A DNA stretch of 64,000 nt from Raineya sp964654605 (GTDB taxonomy: Bacteria > Bacteroidota > Bacteroidia > Cytophagales > Thermonemataceae). Both the position numbers and the translations under genes were made by a program. This document shows, piece after piece, positions 1 to 7,595 of the stretch (within the stretch, counting starts at the first letter, position 1; each line of letters begins with the position of its first letter). The notes beneath the pieces were generated by a model. The model was given only the letters and a program-made list of their open reading frames with translations, was not told the origin of the DNA and did no database searches. The DNA lies in contig CAZZLW010000004.1 in the NCBI GenBank assembly GCA_964654605.1, positions 1 through 64,000 of the forward strand. The letters run 5' to 3'.

Positions 1-40
1 CGCTTACACAGTTTTTGAAATGATTGAATAAATCATTAGA

Positions 41-79
41 AATAAGCGTTAAGTTCGATAAACGAATTGACCGCTTATT
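41..79. repeat. imperfect hairpin beside the MITE
   Basis: AATAAGCG at 41-48 is matched by CGCTTATT at 72-79, with a second weak pairing of TTCG and CGAA inside. It could be the tail of a transcript that begins left of the window, or the insertion target of the neighbouring element, since it ends right at the element's left flank. Confidence 0.3.
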
Positions 80-80
80 T

Positions 81-340
81 AGTCGTCCCTTAAAAAGTCT
101 GTTTAGTGAAAAATCAAAGTGTAACAATAGAAATTTCCTTCAAAATAGATGATTTTTTAATATGTTTTATCTGGTTTAGCGCGATTATGTCGCTTAGAGC
201 TACATCATCGCTTGCTACGTCTGTGTGCTTATATCACAAGTTTTTTGTTATTTTGCTTAATTTTCTTGCAAATTTTTTTGCATTTTTTTACAAGTAAGAT
301 TTTGATTATCAAACTATTAGATACTTTTTAAGGGACGACT
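81..340. mobile_element. MITE-like non-autonomous element
   Basis: Positions 81-98 and 323-340 are perfect 18-bp inverted repeats of each other (AGTCGTCCCTTAAAAAGT and its complement). The bases just outside are ATTT on both sides (77-80 and 341-344), which fits a 4-bp target-site duplication. The 260-bp body has no credible gene; a 63-codon reading frame at 106-297 has no protein-like features. Inside it, 181-221 is a hairpin-forming sequence that recurs at 43468-43508. This stretch accounts for most of the gene-free first 369 bases. The element type is inferred from structure only, and no transposase that could move it is in the window. Confidence 0.6.
181..221 (-). repeat. 41-bp hairpin repeat, copy 1
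   Basis: The reverse complement of this stretch matches 43468-43508 at 37 of 41 positions by eye. Each copy is itself near-palindromic: GCGAT(T/G)ATGT at one end pairs with ACATCATCGC at the other. Copy 1 lies inside the MITE-like element; copy 2 lies between dabB and a P-type ATPase gene. The core reads GACGTAGCAAGCGATGATGT. Confidence 0.6.
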
Positions 341-369
341 ATTTATACTTGTAGAGTAAAAAGTGCTTC

Positions 370-1749
370 TTACAACACCTCTGCGAGTTTGCTTGCAATT
401 TCGCTATCAATATTTTTAGTAGCTTTTTGGTAAGCATCAATGCCTGCTCTTTCAAAAGAGGTATGTCCGCCTTTGATTTCGGGCAAGGTTTGGTTAAAAA
501 TTTCCTCTTTGCTCAAATTATCAATAGCTCTTAAATTCATTGAAAGGAAAGCAAAATAAATACCACCGCTTTCTACGCCTTGACGAGTGTCGGATTCCAG
601 CTCTAAAACAACCTCTGCTTTATCGGCACTACTTACAAATACATAACCACGTTTGGTAAGAGCATTTTTGAGCTGATTGGCGAGCAGAGCTGTTCTTTGA
701 GGATTACCCAAGTTTTTCTCTTCACTTCGTATAAACAAAGTAGGTTTTGCCAAATGGATAGTGATACTTTGCGAAGGAGTACGAAAACTCTCTATCAAAA
801 ACTTGTAGAATTTATCTTCGCTGTTGCCGCTGATAATTTTGGCAAGTTCCAAAGAAACTTCTAAACGGAAACTATTACGCAAACCTTCCAATTTTTCCAG
901 TAACACGCTTACTTCTCCTTTTTCGGTGCTATTGTACGTTTGTTTTTGTTTGGCGTATTGAGCCACTACGGGCATACTGCGTTGGGGTGTATTTTTGTAA
1001 GTGATTTTGAAACTTACCGAAGGCGTTTGGGTAGTTTGTTTTTTGAGCTGAATATTTGCCGAAGGCGTTTGAAAAAGAATATTATCTAAAATTTGCTGAA
1101 TACGCGTATAGCTTTCGTTGGAAAGCATTACAGAACGTCCCTGCAAATCAGCTTGTAAATTTTCACCCCAATAATCTTTGAGAGCAAGAATGGTTTTGGC
1201 ATAAAAATCAATAGCAGTGGCAGTTTGTCCTATTTTTTCATTTTCTTCTGCTTTTTGGAAAAAATCAGTAGCTACTGAAAGAGCATTTTGCTGTTTTCGG
1301 CGTTTTTGTTCGGCATATTTGCTTTTAGAAAGTCGGTAATATACCCAATAACCTGCTTCTTGTGGATTTTCGTAAGTATCTACCAACTCATACTCTTCAA
1401 TTTCGTTGCGAACCGTGCTTTTGATAACAGACTCATATTCATCACGGAAGCTGTTTTTTTTATCCATTTGGTATAGTACCGAAGTGCTGGAAATATTCAC
1501 CTTGATTTCAGAAAGCAAGTCTTCAAAAGCACTATTTTTCGCCGATTGCTGATAGTTGGGCAAGCGAGTAGAGCTATAGCCAATACCCACATAATATTGA
1601 GAACTGATAGGCTTCGCAATCACCCATTCAGGTTTAGGTTTAGCTTCTATTTTACTTGTAGTTTGCTTATTTTTTCGCTTTTGCGATTGAGCCGTACAAG
1701 CCCATAAGCTAAAAGTTGCTACAAGGATAATATGTAAATAACTTTTCAT
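370..1749 (-). CDS. LPP20-family lipoprotein
   Basis: Predicted outer-membrane or periplasmic lipoprotein of 459 residues. The N-terminus is a signal peptide ending in LWAC, a lipobox, so Cys18 would be lipidated. Residues around 40-140 (WVIAKPISSQYYVGIGYSS, then a run of paired charged residues) resemble the LPP20/LpoB-like fold found in many Bacteroidota lipoproteins. The C-terminal third (roughly 340-459) resembles a second alpha/beta domain like those in CsgG-type proteins. It is transcribed after the CsgG-like gene at 1884-3245 in the same direction, but a 134-bp repeat tract separates them. No enzymatic residues were recognised. Function is unknown; a role with the CsgG-like protein in envelope assembly is an inference from adjacency. 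Confidence 0.65.
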   Translation of the reverse strand: MKSYLHIILVATFSLWACTAQSQKRKNKQTTSKIEAKPKPEWVIAKPISSQYYVGIGYSSTRLPNYQQSAKNSAFEDLLSEIKVNISSTSVLYQMDKKNSFRDEYESVIKSTVRNEIEEYELVDTYENPQEAGYWVYYRLSKSKYAEQKRRKQQNALSVATDFFQKAEENEKIGQTATAIDFYAKTILALKDYWGENLQADLQGRSVMLSNESYTRIQQILDNILFQTPSANIQLKKQTTQTPSVSFKITYKNTPQRSMPVVAQYAKQKQTYNSTEKGEVSVLLEKLEGLRNSFRLEVSLELAKIISGNSEDKFYKFLIESFRTPSQSITIHLAKPTLFIRSEEKNLGNPQRTALLANQLKNALTKRGYVFVSSADKAEVVLELESDTRQGVESGGIYFAFLSMNLRAIDNLSKEEIFNQTLPEIKGGHTSFERAGIDAYQKATKNIDSEIASKLAEVL

Positions 1750-1750
1750 A

Positions 1751-1882
1751 GTTCAAGGGTTCAAGGGTTCAAAGGTTCAAGGTTCAAAGGTTCAAGGTTC
1801 AAAGGTTCAAAGGTTCAAGGGTTCAAGGATTTAGGGTTCAAACTTCAAACCTCAAACCTCAAACTTTCAAACCTCAAACCTC
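1751..1882. repeat. (GGTTCAA)n-type degenerate tandem tract
   Basis: About 130 bp made of short units such as GGTTCAA, GGTTCAAA and GGGTTCAA, followed by units of the CTCAAAC type. The unit length wobbles between 7 and 9, so it is degenerate rather than a clean microsatellite. It separates two lipoprotein genes. Similar tracts occur at 24720-24800, 29525-29600 and 60310-60420. Confidence 0.75.
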
Positions 1883-1883
1883 A

Positions 1884-3245
1884 CTACTTCCCAATAGCTC
1901 TATACACGTCAGCAGAAACTTCGTCAGAGATTTGTTTGTAAAGATTTTGTACAAGCTCGTTGGTAGATCTTAGTTCTCGGCGTCCTTGAAATAGCCTATC
2001 AAAGCGATTTTTTTCATTATTTCCCCAAAAAACACCATTTGCATCACCGGGAAAAAGGTTGCGGGTATCGCCTTGGTAAGTACCATAACGAACTTCGTCT
2101 TTTAGTGTTTTGTTGACAATATTAGAGGCTAAAATACGCCCTGTTTCAGAAGAAATAAGCTGATACTCAAAAGTAACATTGATATCTTTATCGTTGTAAT
2201 ACTCGCGATAGGAGGTACGGCGGTATTTGGTTACATTCTGATACTGATTGGTAGTAGAATTCCACTCTTTGGCTTGGTAGCTCTCGTAGGCGATTTTCTC
2301 TTCGCTACGCAACCTACCTACGTTTTCGGTAAAATTGGTTACTTTGCCAATCAAAACGGCTTTTACACCCAAAAGATTACCTACTTTGGCGGCGGTAGCC
2401 TCATCTACATTGCCCGAAAGACCAAATTTTTGTTCGTCAAGAATAGTTTGCAAGTTTTCTCTATCCACTAAATCAATGAAGGGACTTTTGAGAGCCAAAA
2501 TAGAAGCTACTACATTGCCCTGAATGGTGCGTTCTATGCCATTGTAGCGTGTATAATTCTGGAAAGGAAGTACCGAAACGGTGATAGCGGCTTCTTTGCG
2601 GGCTTTTTCACGCAAAACGCTGGCATCTTTATAGGATTTATCATTTTGGTAGATTTGGTCAAAATAATAATAGGCTTGCTTGTAATTTTTAGCTTGCATT
2701 TCGGCAAGACCATTTCTATAAAGAGGCTCGTTGGCAGAGGTGCGTTTGAGCGTTTTTACATCTTTGTAGTTGGGGTCTAAGTTTTTGATTTCAGCAAGTA
2801 TGGGGTCGGCGGCTTCAAAATTTTCTACGGCAAGCAAGTCAGTAGCTTGCTTATAGAGAACATCTAAATATTTAGCTTTGGACTTTTCAAAATATTGTTC
2901 GTATTGAGGGGGAGCCGAAAGCTCAATATTATACCTGCGAACCTGCTCGGCAAATTCTTGGGCTTTGAGGTAGGCATAGACTGCCCCTTTGTGGTTATCG
3001 CTGGCGTGAGCCTTAAAAACATCACTTAGCCGATTGTCATAAACAATTTGCCCTGTTTTTTTGAGAGCAATCTTTGCATCAATATAATCGGGTCTGCGAG
3101 ATAGCGACTGCAAATACATTTGCGAGGCTTCATCATACATATTGGCTTGCTCCAATTTTAAGCCTTTTTTATAGTAGCTTTTTGCTCCGGAGCAAGCATA
3201 CAAAAAGGCTGAGAAGGAAATGAGGATAATGTAAAACTTTTTCAT
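1884..3245 (-). CDS. CsgG-family lipoprotein with TPR-like N-terminus
   Basis: Predicted lipoprotein of 453 residues from the ATG at 3245; an in-frame extension to 3386 was rejected because the ATG at 3245 begins a clear signal peptide with lipobox LYAC. The first half carries helical repeats with TPR character (YKKGLKLEQANMYDEASQMY and similar units). The second half has a CsgG-like domain starting near AAITVSVLPFQNYT and including IDLVDRENLQTILDEQKFGL and a GVKAVLIGKVTNF strand. CsgG forms the curli secretion pore; many Bacteroidota relatives are not linked to curli, and no csgA/B/E/F genes are seen here. A role in surface assembly or secretion is plausible, the substrate unknown. Confidence 0.75.
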   Translation of the reverse strand: MKKFYIILISFSAFLYACSGAKSYYKKGLKLEQANMYDEASQMYLQSLSRRPDYIDAKIALKKTGQIVYDNRLSDVFKAHASDNHKGAVYAYLKAQEFAEQVRRYNIELSAPPQYEQYFEKSKAKYLDVLYKQATDLLAVENFEAADPILAEIKNLDPNYKDVKTLKRTSANEPLYRNGLAEMQAKNYKQAYYYFDQIYQNDKSYKDASVLREKARKEAAITVSVLPFQNYTRYNGIERTIQGNVVASILALKSPFIDLVDRENLQTILDEQKFGLSGNVDEATAAKVGNLLGVKAVLIGKVTNFTENVGRLRSEEKIAYESYQAKEWNSTTNQYQNVTKYRRTSYREYYNDKDINVTFEYQLISSETGRILASNIVNKTLKDEVRYGTYQGDTRNLFPGDANGVFWGNNEKNRFDRLFQGRRELRSTNELVQNLYKQISDEVSADVYRAIGK

Positions 3246-3379
3246 ACATTCGGGGTTGTTTTCAGCAAAAATACTATAATTATTGTGCCAAAATTGGTAA
3301 TTTTTTACAAAAACGCAAAAGTTTTTTATAGAACTTTCTGGAAAATTAAAAAAAATGCAAAAAATAATTGCAGATTTTT

Positions 3380-3410
3380 TTTGCAAGTTTGCGGGCTTCT
3401 CTTATATTTG
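3380..3410 (+). promoter_or_regulatory. Bacteroidota-type promoter
   Basis: TTTG at 3380-3383 and TATATTTG at 3403-3410 with a 19-bp spacer match the Bacteroidota consensus TTTG / TAnnTTTG. The start codon of the barrel protein gene follows 30 bp downstream. Confidence 0.65.
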
Positions 3411-3440
3411 TGCATTAAAACATCAAAAAAATAGCCACGT

Positions 3441-4445
3441 ATGAAAAAGCTGTTTTTATCTGTATTTTCTTTTTGCTTGATAAGTGGAGCTTTTGCTCAA
3501 ATGAAAATGGGTTCTTGGTCTATTGGAGCGGGGCTGGGAATAGGAAACTATTTTGGTGATATAGTACCCAAAGCCAATGATTTGAGTACAGATTTACGTT
3601 ATACACGTCTGAGCCCAAGTATTGATGTTGCCTATCAATTCACTGAGCAGTTTGCCGTAGAATTTGACGTGGCTTGGATACGTTTGCTTTCTTCAGACTT
3701 TCAGACAGCAGACCCTCGTAACGTTAGACACCGCTATCGTTTCTTGCGTAATCAGAATTTCAGAAATGATGTTTTTGAAGTAGGTATCACAGGAGAGTGG
3801 GATTTCAAACCTACTATCGGGGGGATTTTCCGCAGACCTACGTGGCGTCCTTATGCTTTTGCAGGAATTGCAGGGTTTTATCATAACCCCAAAGGAATGA
3901 CACCTGATGGCAGATGGGTAGATTTGCAACCTCTGCGTACCGAAGGACAAGGTTTGCAATCTACGGCTACACGTCCTGATGGTTCTATCATTGAATATCC
4001 TAAAAAGCCTTATTCACTTTTCAGCGTTGCTATTCCCTTTGGTGGAGGTATCAAATACAGATTGAGCGATAATTGGGATATTGCTTTTGAAATTGGTTAT
4101 CGCTTTACATTTACTGATTATCTTGATGATGTGAGTGGAAACTATGCCAGTGCCGCTGATTTAGCCGCTTTCAATCCTTTATCGGTAGTAATGGCAAACA
4201 GAACCCTTGAACCTCGCGACCCTATTTCGGGTAAAGATAGAGATTTTGACCCTGTGGTGCAAGGTACTAATGGCTATGGCGTAGATGAAATAGGCAGACC
4301 TACCGTAAATGGCTTTGGTAGAGCAGGCGACCAAAGAGGAGACCCTCGCGATAGAGATATTTACATTGTTACCACTTTTCGTGTGCAATACTTTATGGAA
4401 CAAAGAGGCGTTAGATGCCCTAAATTCCGTAGAGTAAGAAGGTAA
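3441..4445 (+). CDS. DUF6089-type outer-membrane beta-barrel protein
   Basis: Secreted protein of 334 residues with a signal peptide ending in GAFAQ. It then shows alternating amphipathic strands (MGSWSIGAGLGIGNYFGDI, LSPSIDVAYQFTEQFAVEFD, WDIAFEIGYRFTFTDYLDDV), as in small outer-membrane barrels. The GxGxGxxNYFGDI opening and FTDYLDDVS motif are typical of the DUF6089 family of Bacteroidota, members of which sit near gliding or PorSS genes in other genomes. It is followed by a paralogue at 4562-5284 sharing the IPFGxGxK and FTDYLDDV motifs. Long loop segments near residues 230-300 are rich in Asp, Arg and Gly. Molecular role unknown. Confidence 0.7.
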   Translation: MKKLFLSVFSFCLISGAFAQMKMGSWSIGAGLGIGNYFGDIVPKANDLSTDLRYTRLSPSIDVAYQFTEQFAVEFDVAWIRLLSSDFQTADPRNVRHRYRFLRNQNFRNDVFEVGITGEWDFKPTIGGIFRRPTWRPYAFAGIAGFYHNPKGMTPDGRWVDLQPLRTEGQGLQSTATRPDGSIIEYPKKPYSLFSVAIPFGGGIKYRLSDNWDIAFEIGYRFTFTDYLDDVSGNYASAADLAAFNPLSVVMANRTLEPRDPISGKDRDFDPVVQGTNGYGVDEIGRPTVNGFGRAGDQRGDPRDRDIYIVTTFRVQYFMEQRGVRCPKFRRVRR

Positions 4446-4473
4446 TAGGTTTGGTAAATACAAAAAATTCTTT

Positions 4474-4508
4474 ATTCCCTCCAAAAATATTGTGAGGGAT
4501 TTATTTTT
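4474..4508 (+). terminator. weak hairpin with T-rich tail
   Basis: TCCCTC at 4476-4481 pairs with GAGGGA at 4494-4499 and is followed by TTTATTTTTT. The stem is only 6 bp. It lies between the two barrel genes and may terminate or attenuate the first transcript. Confidence 0.45.
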
Positions 4509-4561
4509 TGGCAAGATTTTAGATTTATTTGAAAAGATTTTGGAACTTAAAGGTTAGAAAA

Positions 4562-5284
4562 ATGCGAAAAAAAATAGCTTGGCTCGTAGTTTTTGCAATC
4601 TTTCAAAGCTATCTACTCAATGCTCAAAAATTTGAGATAGGGGCTTTTGCAGGAGGAATGTTTTACAGAGGAGAGGTTTCTAAATTTAGTTGGCGTTCGC
4701 CCGGAGGAATGGCAGGAGTGATGTTTCGTCAGAATTGGAATGGGGCTATTTCAACACAACTCTCTGTATCCAATGGCAATATTCAGGCAAGTGATAAAGA
4801 TAACCCTAACGATGCCCTTGCTCGGCAAAGAGATTTTTCTTTCAAAACCCGCATCTTTGAAATCGCTTTCTTGGGGCAATATAATTTTTATGATTTTGGA
4901 CATTTTACGGATAGTAGCCCTTGGACACCCTATATTTTTGTGGGAGTAGCGGCTTTTAATATGAGCGTCCAAAATATTGCTGATGGCACGCTTCCGCCTT
5001 ACACTCCTTTGCAAGTGGCTATTCCTTTTGGTGTAGGGGCTAAATTTATGGTCAATGAAAACTGGAATATTTCATTGGAATTTGGGGCAAGGAAAACCTT
5101 TACCGATTATTTAGATGATGTGTATGTGCGTTCAGGTAGAAACCCTAATCTTTTTTCGGGAAACCCCAATAATAAAGATACTTACTTTGCCCTGAATTTG
5201 GGAATTAGCTATGTGTTCCAAAATTCGCATTGTCCTACACTTTACAAAGTAAAACGCGGTCGTCTGAACAGATTTTTGCTCTGA
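4562..5284 (+). CDS. DUF6089-type outer-membrane beta-barrel protein, second copy
   Basis: Secreted barrel protein of 240 residues from the ATG at 4562, which opens a signal peptide ending in LLNAQ; the 11-codon extension upstream is not signal-like. It shares FEIGAFAGGMFYRGEVS (strand one, loop motif), the LQVAIPFGVGAKF strand and RKTFTDYLDDVYV with the preceding gene, so the two are diverged duplicates. The C-terminus HCPTLYKVKRGRL parallels RCPKFRRVRR of the neighbour: both end in a Cys-Pro followed by a basic tail. pyrR starts one base after its stop. Function unknown; location in the outer membrane is inferred. Confidence 0.7.
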   Translation: MRKKIAWLVVFAIFQSYLLNAQKFEIGAFAGGMFYRGEVSKFSWRSPGGMAGVMFRQNWNGAISTQLSVSNGNIQASDKDNPNDALARQRDFSFKTRIFEIAFLGQYNFYDFGHFTDSSPWTPYIFVGVAAFNMSVQNIADGTLPPYTPLQVAIPFGVGAKFMVNENWNISLEFGARKTFTDYLDDVYVRSGRNPNLFSGNPNNKDTYFALNLGISYVFQNSHCPTLYKVKRGRLNRFLL

Positions 5285-5285
5285 T

Positions 5286-5828
5286 ATGCAAGCCAAAGTT
5301 ATTATTCCTCAAAATCTTTTGGAAGTTATTTTGCAACGCCTTTGCCAAGAGCTAATTGAAAATCATAACGATTTTCAGGAAAGCGTTTTGATTGGCGTTC
5401 AGCCCAAGGGCATTTTTGTAGCCCAACGTATAGCTTCTGCTTTGGAAAAAATATTGCAAAAGCAGATACCATTAGGATATTTGGATATTACCTTTTTCAG
5501 AGATGATTTTCGCAAGCGTGAAAAGCCTCTCTCGGCAAATACTACTAAAATTGATTTCTTGATTGAAGGTAAAAAAGTTATTCTGATTGATGATGTGCTT
5601 TACACGGGCAGAACTATTAGAGCCGCTCTTGATGCTATGCTTGCCTTCGGCAGACCTCATCTGGTAGATTTGCTCGTACTCATTGATAGAAAATATGCTC
5701 GCGATTTGCCTATTGAAGCCAGATATGTAGGTAAGGCTGTGCATACTTTCGCAAGCGAACGCGTAAAGGTACAACTCAAAGAGCAAGGCTTTGAGCAAGA
5801 TAGTATTTGGCTTGAAAAAAATCCTTGA
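5286..5828 (+). CDS. pyrR: PyrR: pyr regulator / uracil phosphoribosyltransferase
   Basis: Type I phosphoribosyltransferase fold of 180 residues. The PRPP-binding motif VILIDDVLYTGRT is intact near residues 98-110, and the length matches PyrR (about 180). PyrR converts uracil and PRPP to UMP and, in Gram-positives, binds pyr mRNA to control attenuation. No pyr biosynthetic gene or recognisable PyrR-binding anti-antiterminator loop is adjacent, so a regulatory role here is uncertain. It starts one base after the barrel gene's stop, suggesting co-transcription, and is followed by tRNA-His with its own promoter. Confidence 0.85.
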   Translation: MQAKVIIPQNLLEVILQRLCQELIENHNDFQESVLIGVQPKGIFVAQRIASALEKILQKQIPLGYLDITFFRDDFRKREKPLSANTTKIDFLIEGKKVILIDDVLYTGRTIRAALDAMLAFGRPHLVDLLVLIDRKYARDLPIEARYVGKAVHTFASERVKVQLKEQGFEQDSIWLEKNP

Positions 5829-5835
5829 AAAATCC

Positions 5836-5866
5836 TTGACAGGCTTGTTTTTTTTATCTATCTTTG
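5836..5866 (+). promoter_or_regulatory. promoter of tRNA-His
   Basis: TTG at 5836-5838 and a perfect TATCTTTG (TAnnTTTG) at 5859-5866 with a 20-bp spacer, 13 bp before the tRNA. Confidence 0.6.
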
Positions 5867-5879
5867 CACACTCAAAAAC

Positions 5880-5954
5880 GGAGAATGTAGCTCAGTCGGT
5901 TAGAGCATCGGTTTGTGGCACCGAGGGTCGTGGGTTCGAGTCCCATCTTTCTCC
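5880..5954 (+). tRNA. tRNA-His (GTG)
   Basis: A cloverleaf can be drawn: acceptor GAGAATG at 5881-5887 pairs with CTTTCTC at 5947-5953 apart from one T-T mismatch. The D-stem GCTC, anticodon stem TCGGT/ACCGA enclosing the loop TTGTGGC, and the T-arm GTGGG-TTCGAGT-CCCAT follow. The anticodon is GTG. The extra G at 5880 opposite C at 5954 is the G-1 identity base of histidine tRNAs. CCA is not encoded. Confidence 0.93.
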
Positions 5955-5994
5955 CAAATTTTCCTAATATCTGACCTAATATAAATTTGCATAG

Positions 5995-6025
5995 AAAAGA
6001 TTTATGTATTGCATAAATCTTTTTT
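5995..6025 (+). terminator. terminator after tRNA-His
   Basis: AAAAGATTTATG (5995-6006) pairs perfectly with CATAAATCTTTT (6012-6023) and runs into a T tract. Confidence 0.7.
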
Positions 6026-6084
6026 CTTTATGCTAAAATCCCAAAAACATCAAGCTCATTCATTCAATCATACTACCATATTTT

Positions 6085-6852
6085 ATGTGGATTATTTTAC
6101 AAAAAGAAATTCGTTTGTTTTTTAGCTCTCTAATTGCCTATATGGTTTTGGGGGCTTTTTTGGTTGCTATGGGGCTTATGGTTTGGGTATTGGATATAGG
6201 TGGGCTTACCGTGCTCAACTACGGCTATGCCGATTTGAGTAAGTTTTTTTTGGTTTCACCTTTTATTTTTATGTTTTTAGTGCCTGCTATTACGATGCGT
6301 AGCTTTGCAGAAGAAAAGAAATCAGGGACGATTGAACTGCTCTACACGCGTCCGATAGGAGAGTGGAGCATACTCTTGGGGAAATATGCGGCATCTGTAT
6401 TACTACTGCTTTTTGCATTACTGCCTACTTTGCTATATGTTTATTCGGTGTATGACCTTTCTACGGTAGAAATTAAAAACAAACAAACAGGCGAAATAGC
6501 ATTGAAAAACACAATGGATCTGGCAAGCATCATAGGCTCTTATTTGGCTTTGGTACTTTTGGGGGCTACTTTTACTGCCATTGGTATATTGGCTTCTTCT
6601 CTGACCAAAGACCAAATCGTAGCGTTTATTTTGGCAGTTTTTTTGTGTTTTGTGCTATATTTTGGCTTTGAAGGCATCAGCCGTATTGATGAAACCGCTG
6701 ATTTCGCTTATTTCATCAAGCAAATAGGCATAGATTTTCATTATACAGCAATGAGTAAAGGGCTTATTGACTCACGCAATTTGGTTTATTTTGTCGTACT
6801 TATCGGTTTTATTCTTTTTCTTACCAAACTCAACCTTTCAAAAAGAGCCTGA
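6085..6852 (+). CDS. gldF: GldF: gliding motility ABC transporter permease
   Basis: Integral membrane protein of 255 residues with about six hydrophobic segments. The start MWIILQKEIRLFFSSLIAYM, the internal EEKKSGTIELLYTRPIG loop after TM2 and the TKDQIVAFILAVF helix are typical of ABC-2 permeases of the GldF type. GldF is thought to work with the ATPase GldA and with GldG in Bacteroidota gliding. GldG, normally encoded just downstream, is absent: the next gene is a small secreted protein after 233 bp. The gene stands alone after tRNA-His. Distinguishing GldF from a generic ABC-2 permease rests on remembered family similarity. Confidence 0.8.
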   Translation: MWIILQKEIRLFFSSLIAYMVLGAFLVAMGLMVWVLDIGGLTVLNYGYADLSKFFLVSPFIFMFLVPAITMRSFAEEKKSGTIELLYTRPIGEWSILLGKYAASVLLLLFALLPTLLYVYSVYDLSTVEIKNKQTGEIALKNTMDLASIIGSYLALVLLGATFTAIGILASSLTKDQIVAFILAVFLCFVLYFGFEGISRIDETADFAYFIKQIGIDFHYTAMSKGLIDSRNLVYFVVLIGFILFLTKLNLSKRA

Positions 6853-7032
6853 TAAATATCATTAAAATTTTTGATTTTTATTACACTTAAAATTTTGTTT
6901 GCTTTTAAGCCTTTTATCGTCTGAATTTTTGATAGCAAATCTGATTTTATTGATTTTAGCAACATTACTCTTTTCAAATAAACTTTTTTTGAAAGTATTT
7001 TCGGAAAAAGAAGTAAAATTTTTTCAAAAAAA

Positions 7033-7064
7033 TTTGTAAAATATCTCGTTAAGTATTACCTTTG
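7033..7064 (+). promoter_or_regulatory. Bacteroidota-type promoter
   Basis: TTTG at 7033-7036, 20-bp spacer, TACCTTTG at 7057-7064; the ATG at 7086 follows 21 bp later. The rest of the AT-rich 6853-7032 gap shows nothing. Confidence 0.6.
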
Positions 7065-7085
7065 CAAGGTAAATCTACAAACAAA

Positions 7086-7559
7086 ATGAAACCTATTTAT
7101 ACATTTGCACTTATTGCTCTCTTTTTATTTTCCAATGCCCAAAGTGGTGAAATTCAGTATCAACCTGTAAAAGGTTATGCTTTTGTAGGTGATGACCAAG
7201 ATATGTGCCAACTTTTTTACATTATTCATAGCGAACAAGAGTGGAATACGCTATTTAAGCCATATCCTGGGCATTATGTAAAAGAAATTACCAATATTGA
7301 TTGGCAAAAATATAATGCCATTGCTACCGTAAAAACAGGCAAAGATGCTTGGCGTTTGGAAGCAAAACGCTTGGAATTGGACGAAGGAGAGTTTATTTTT
7401 GAGTATGAAGCTCAAAAGACCGATGAAGGTTTAGGTTGGAAAAACGCTACCCCTCTTGTAATTATCGCACCCAAAAAGAATTGTAGAGCGGTACAATTCG
7501 TAGAAAATGGACGAATGATTAAAAAGCTACACAATTTTTCAAGTAAGAGAGATTTCTAA
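7086..7559 (+). CDS. small secreted protein of unknown function
   Basis: 157 residues from the ATG at 7086, chosen because it begins a signal peptide (MKPIYTFALIALFLFSNAQS) and follows the promoter; an upstream TTG overlaps the -7 box. The mature part is a mixed alpha/beta domain with two cysteines (DMCQLF and KKNCRAV) and the segments IIHSEQEWNTLF and WQKYNAIATVKTGKDAWRLE. The EQEWNTLF motif is reminiscent of the PrcB-like C-terminal fold, but the match is too weak to name. It has its own promoter and terminator, so it is monocistronic. Periplasmic or outer-membrane location is inferred. Confidence 0.6.
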   Translation: MKPIYTFALIALFLFSNAQSGEIQYQPVKGYAFVGDDQDMCQLFYIIHSEQEWNTLFKPYPGHYVKEITNIDWQKYNAIATVKTGKDAWRLEAKRLELDEGEFIFEYEAQKTDEGLGWKNATPLVIIAPKKNCRAVQFVENGRMIKKLHNFSSKRDF

Positions 7560-7565
7560 GAAAAT

Positions 7566-7592
7566 AAAAAAGGCAGGTTTTCCTGCCTTTTT
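7566..7592. terminator. bidirectional terminator
   Basis: AAAAGGCAGG (7568-7577), loop TTTT, CCTGCCTTTT (7582-7591): a perfect stem with T-runs on both strands, placed exactly between two convergent genes. Confidence 0.85.
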
Positions 7593-7595
7593 CTT

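Noticed and set aside
106..297. 63-codon reading frame at the left end
   Set aside because: It lies wholly inside the MITE-like element, is Phe/Leu-rich without any domain, and covers a near-palindromic repeat.
3246..3386. N-terminal extension of the CsgG-like protein
   Set aside because: It hides a textbook lipoprotein signal peptide and overlaps likely promoter sequence for the divergent gene.
5829..5879. PyrR-controlled attenuator near pyrR
   Set aside because: No PyrR-binding loop or antiterminator/terminator pair is seen; the elements there form the tRNA-His promoter.
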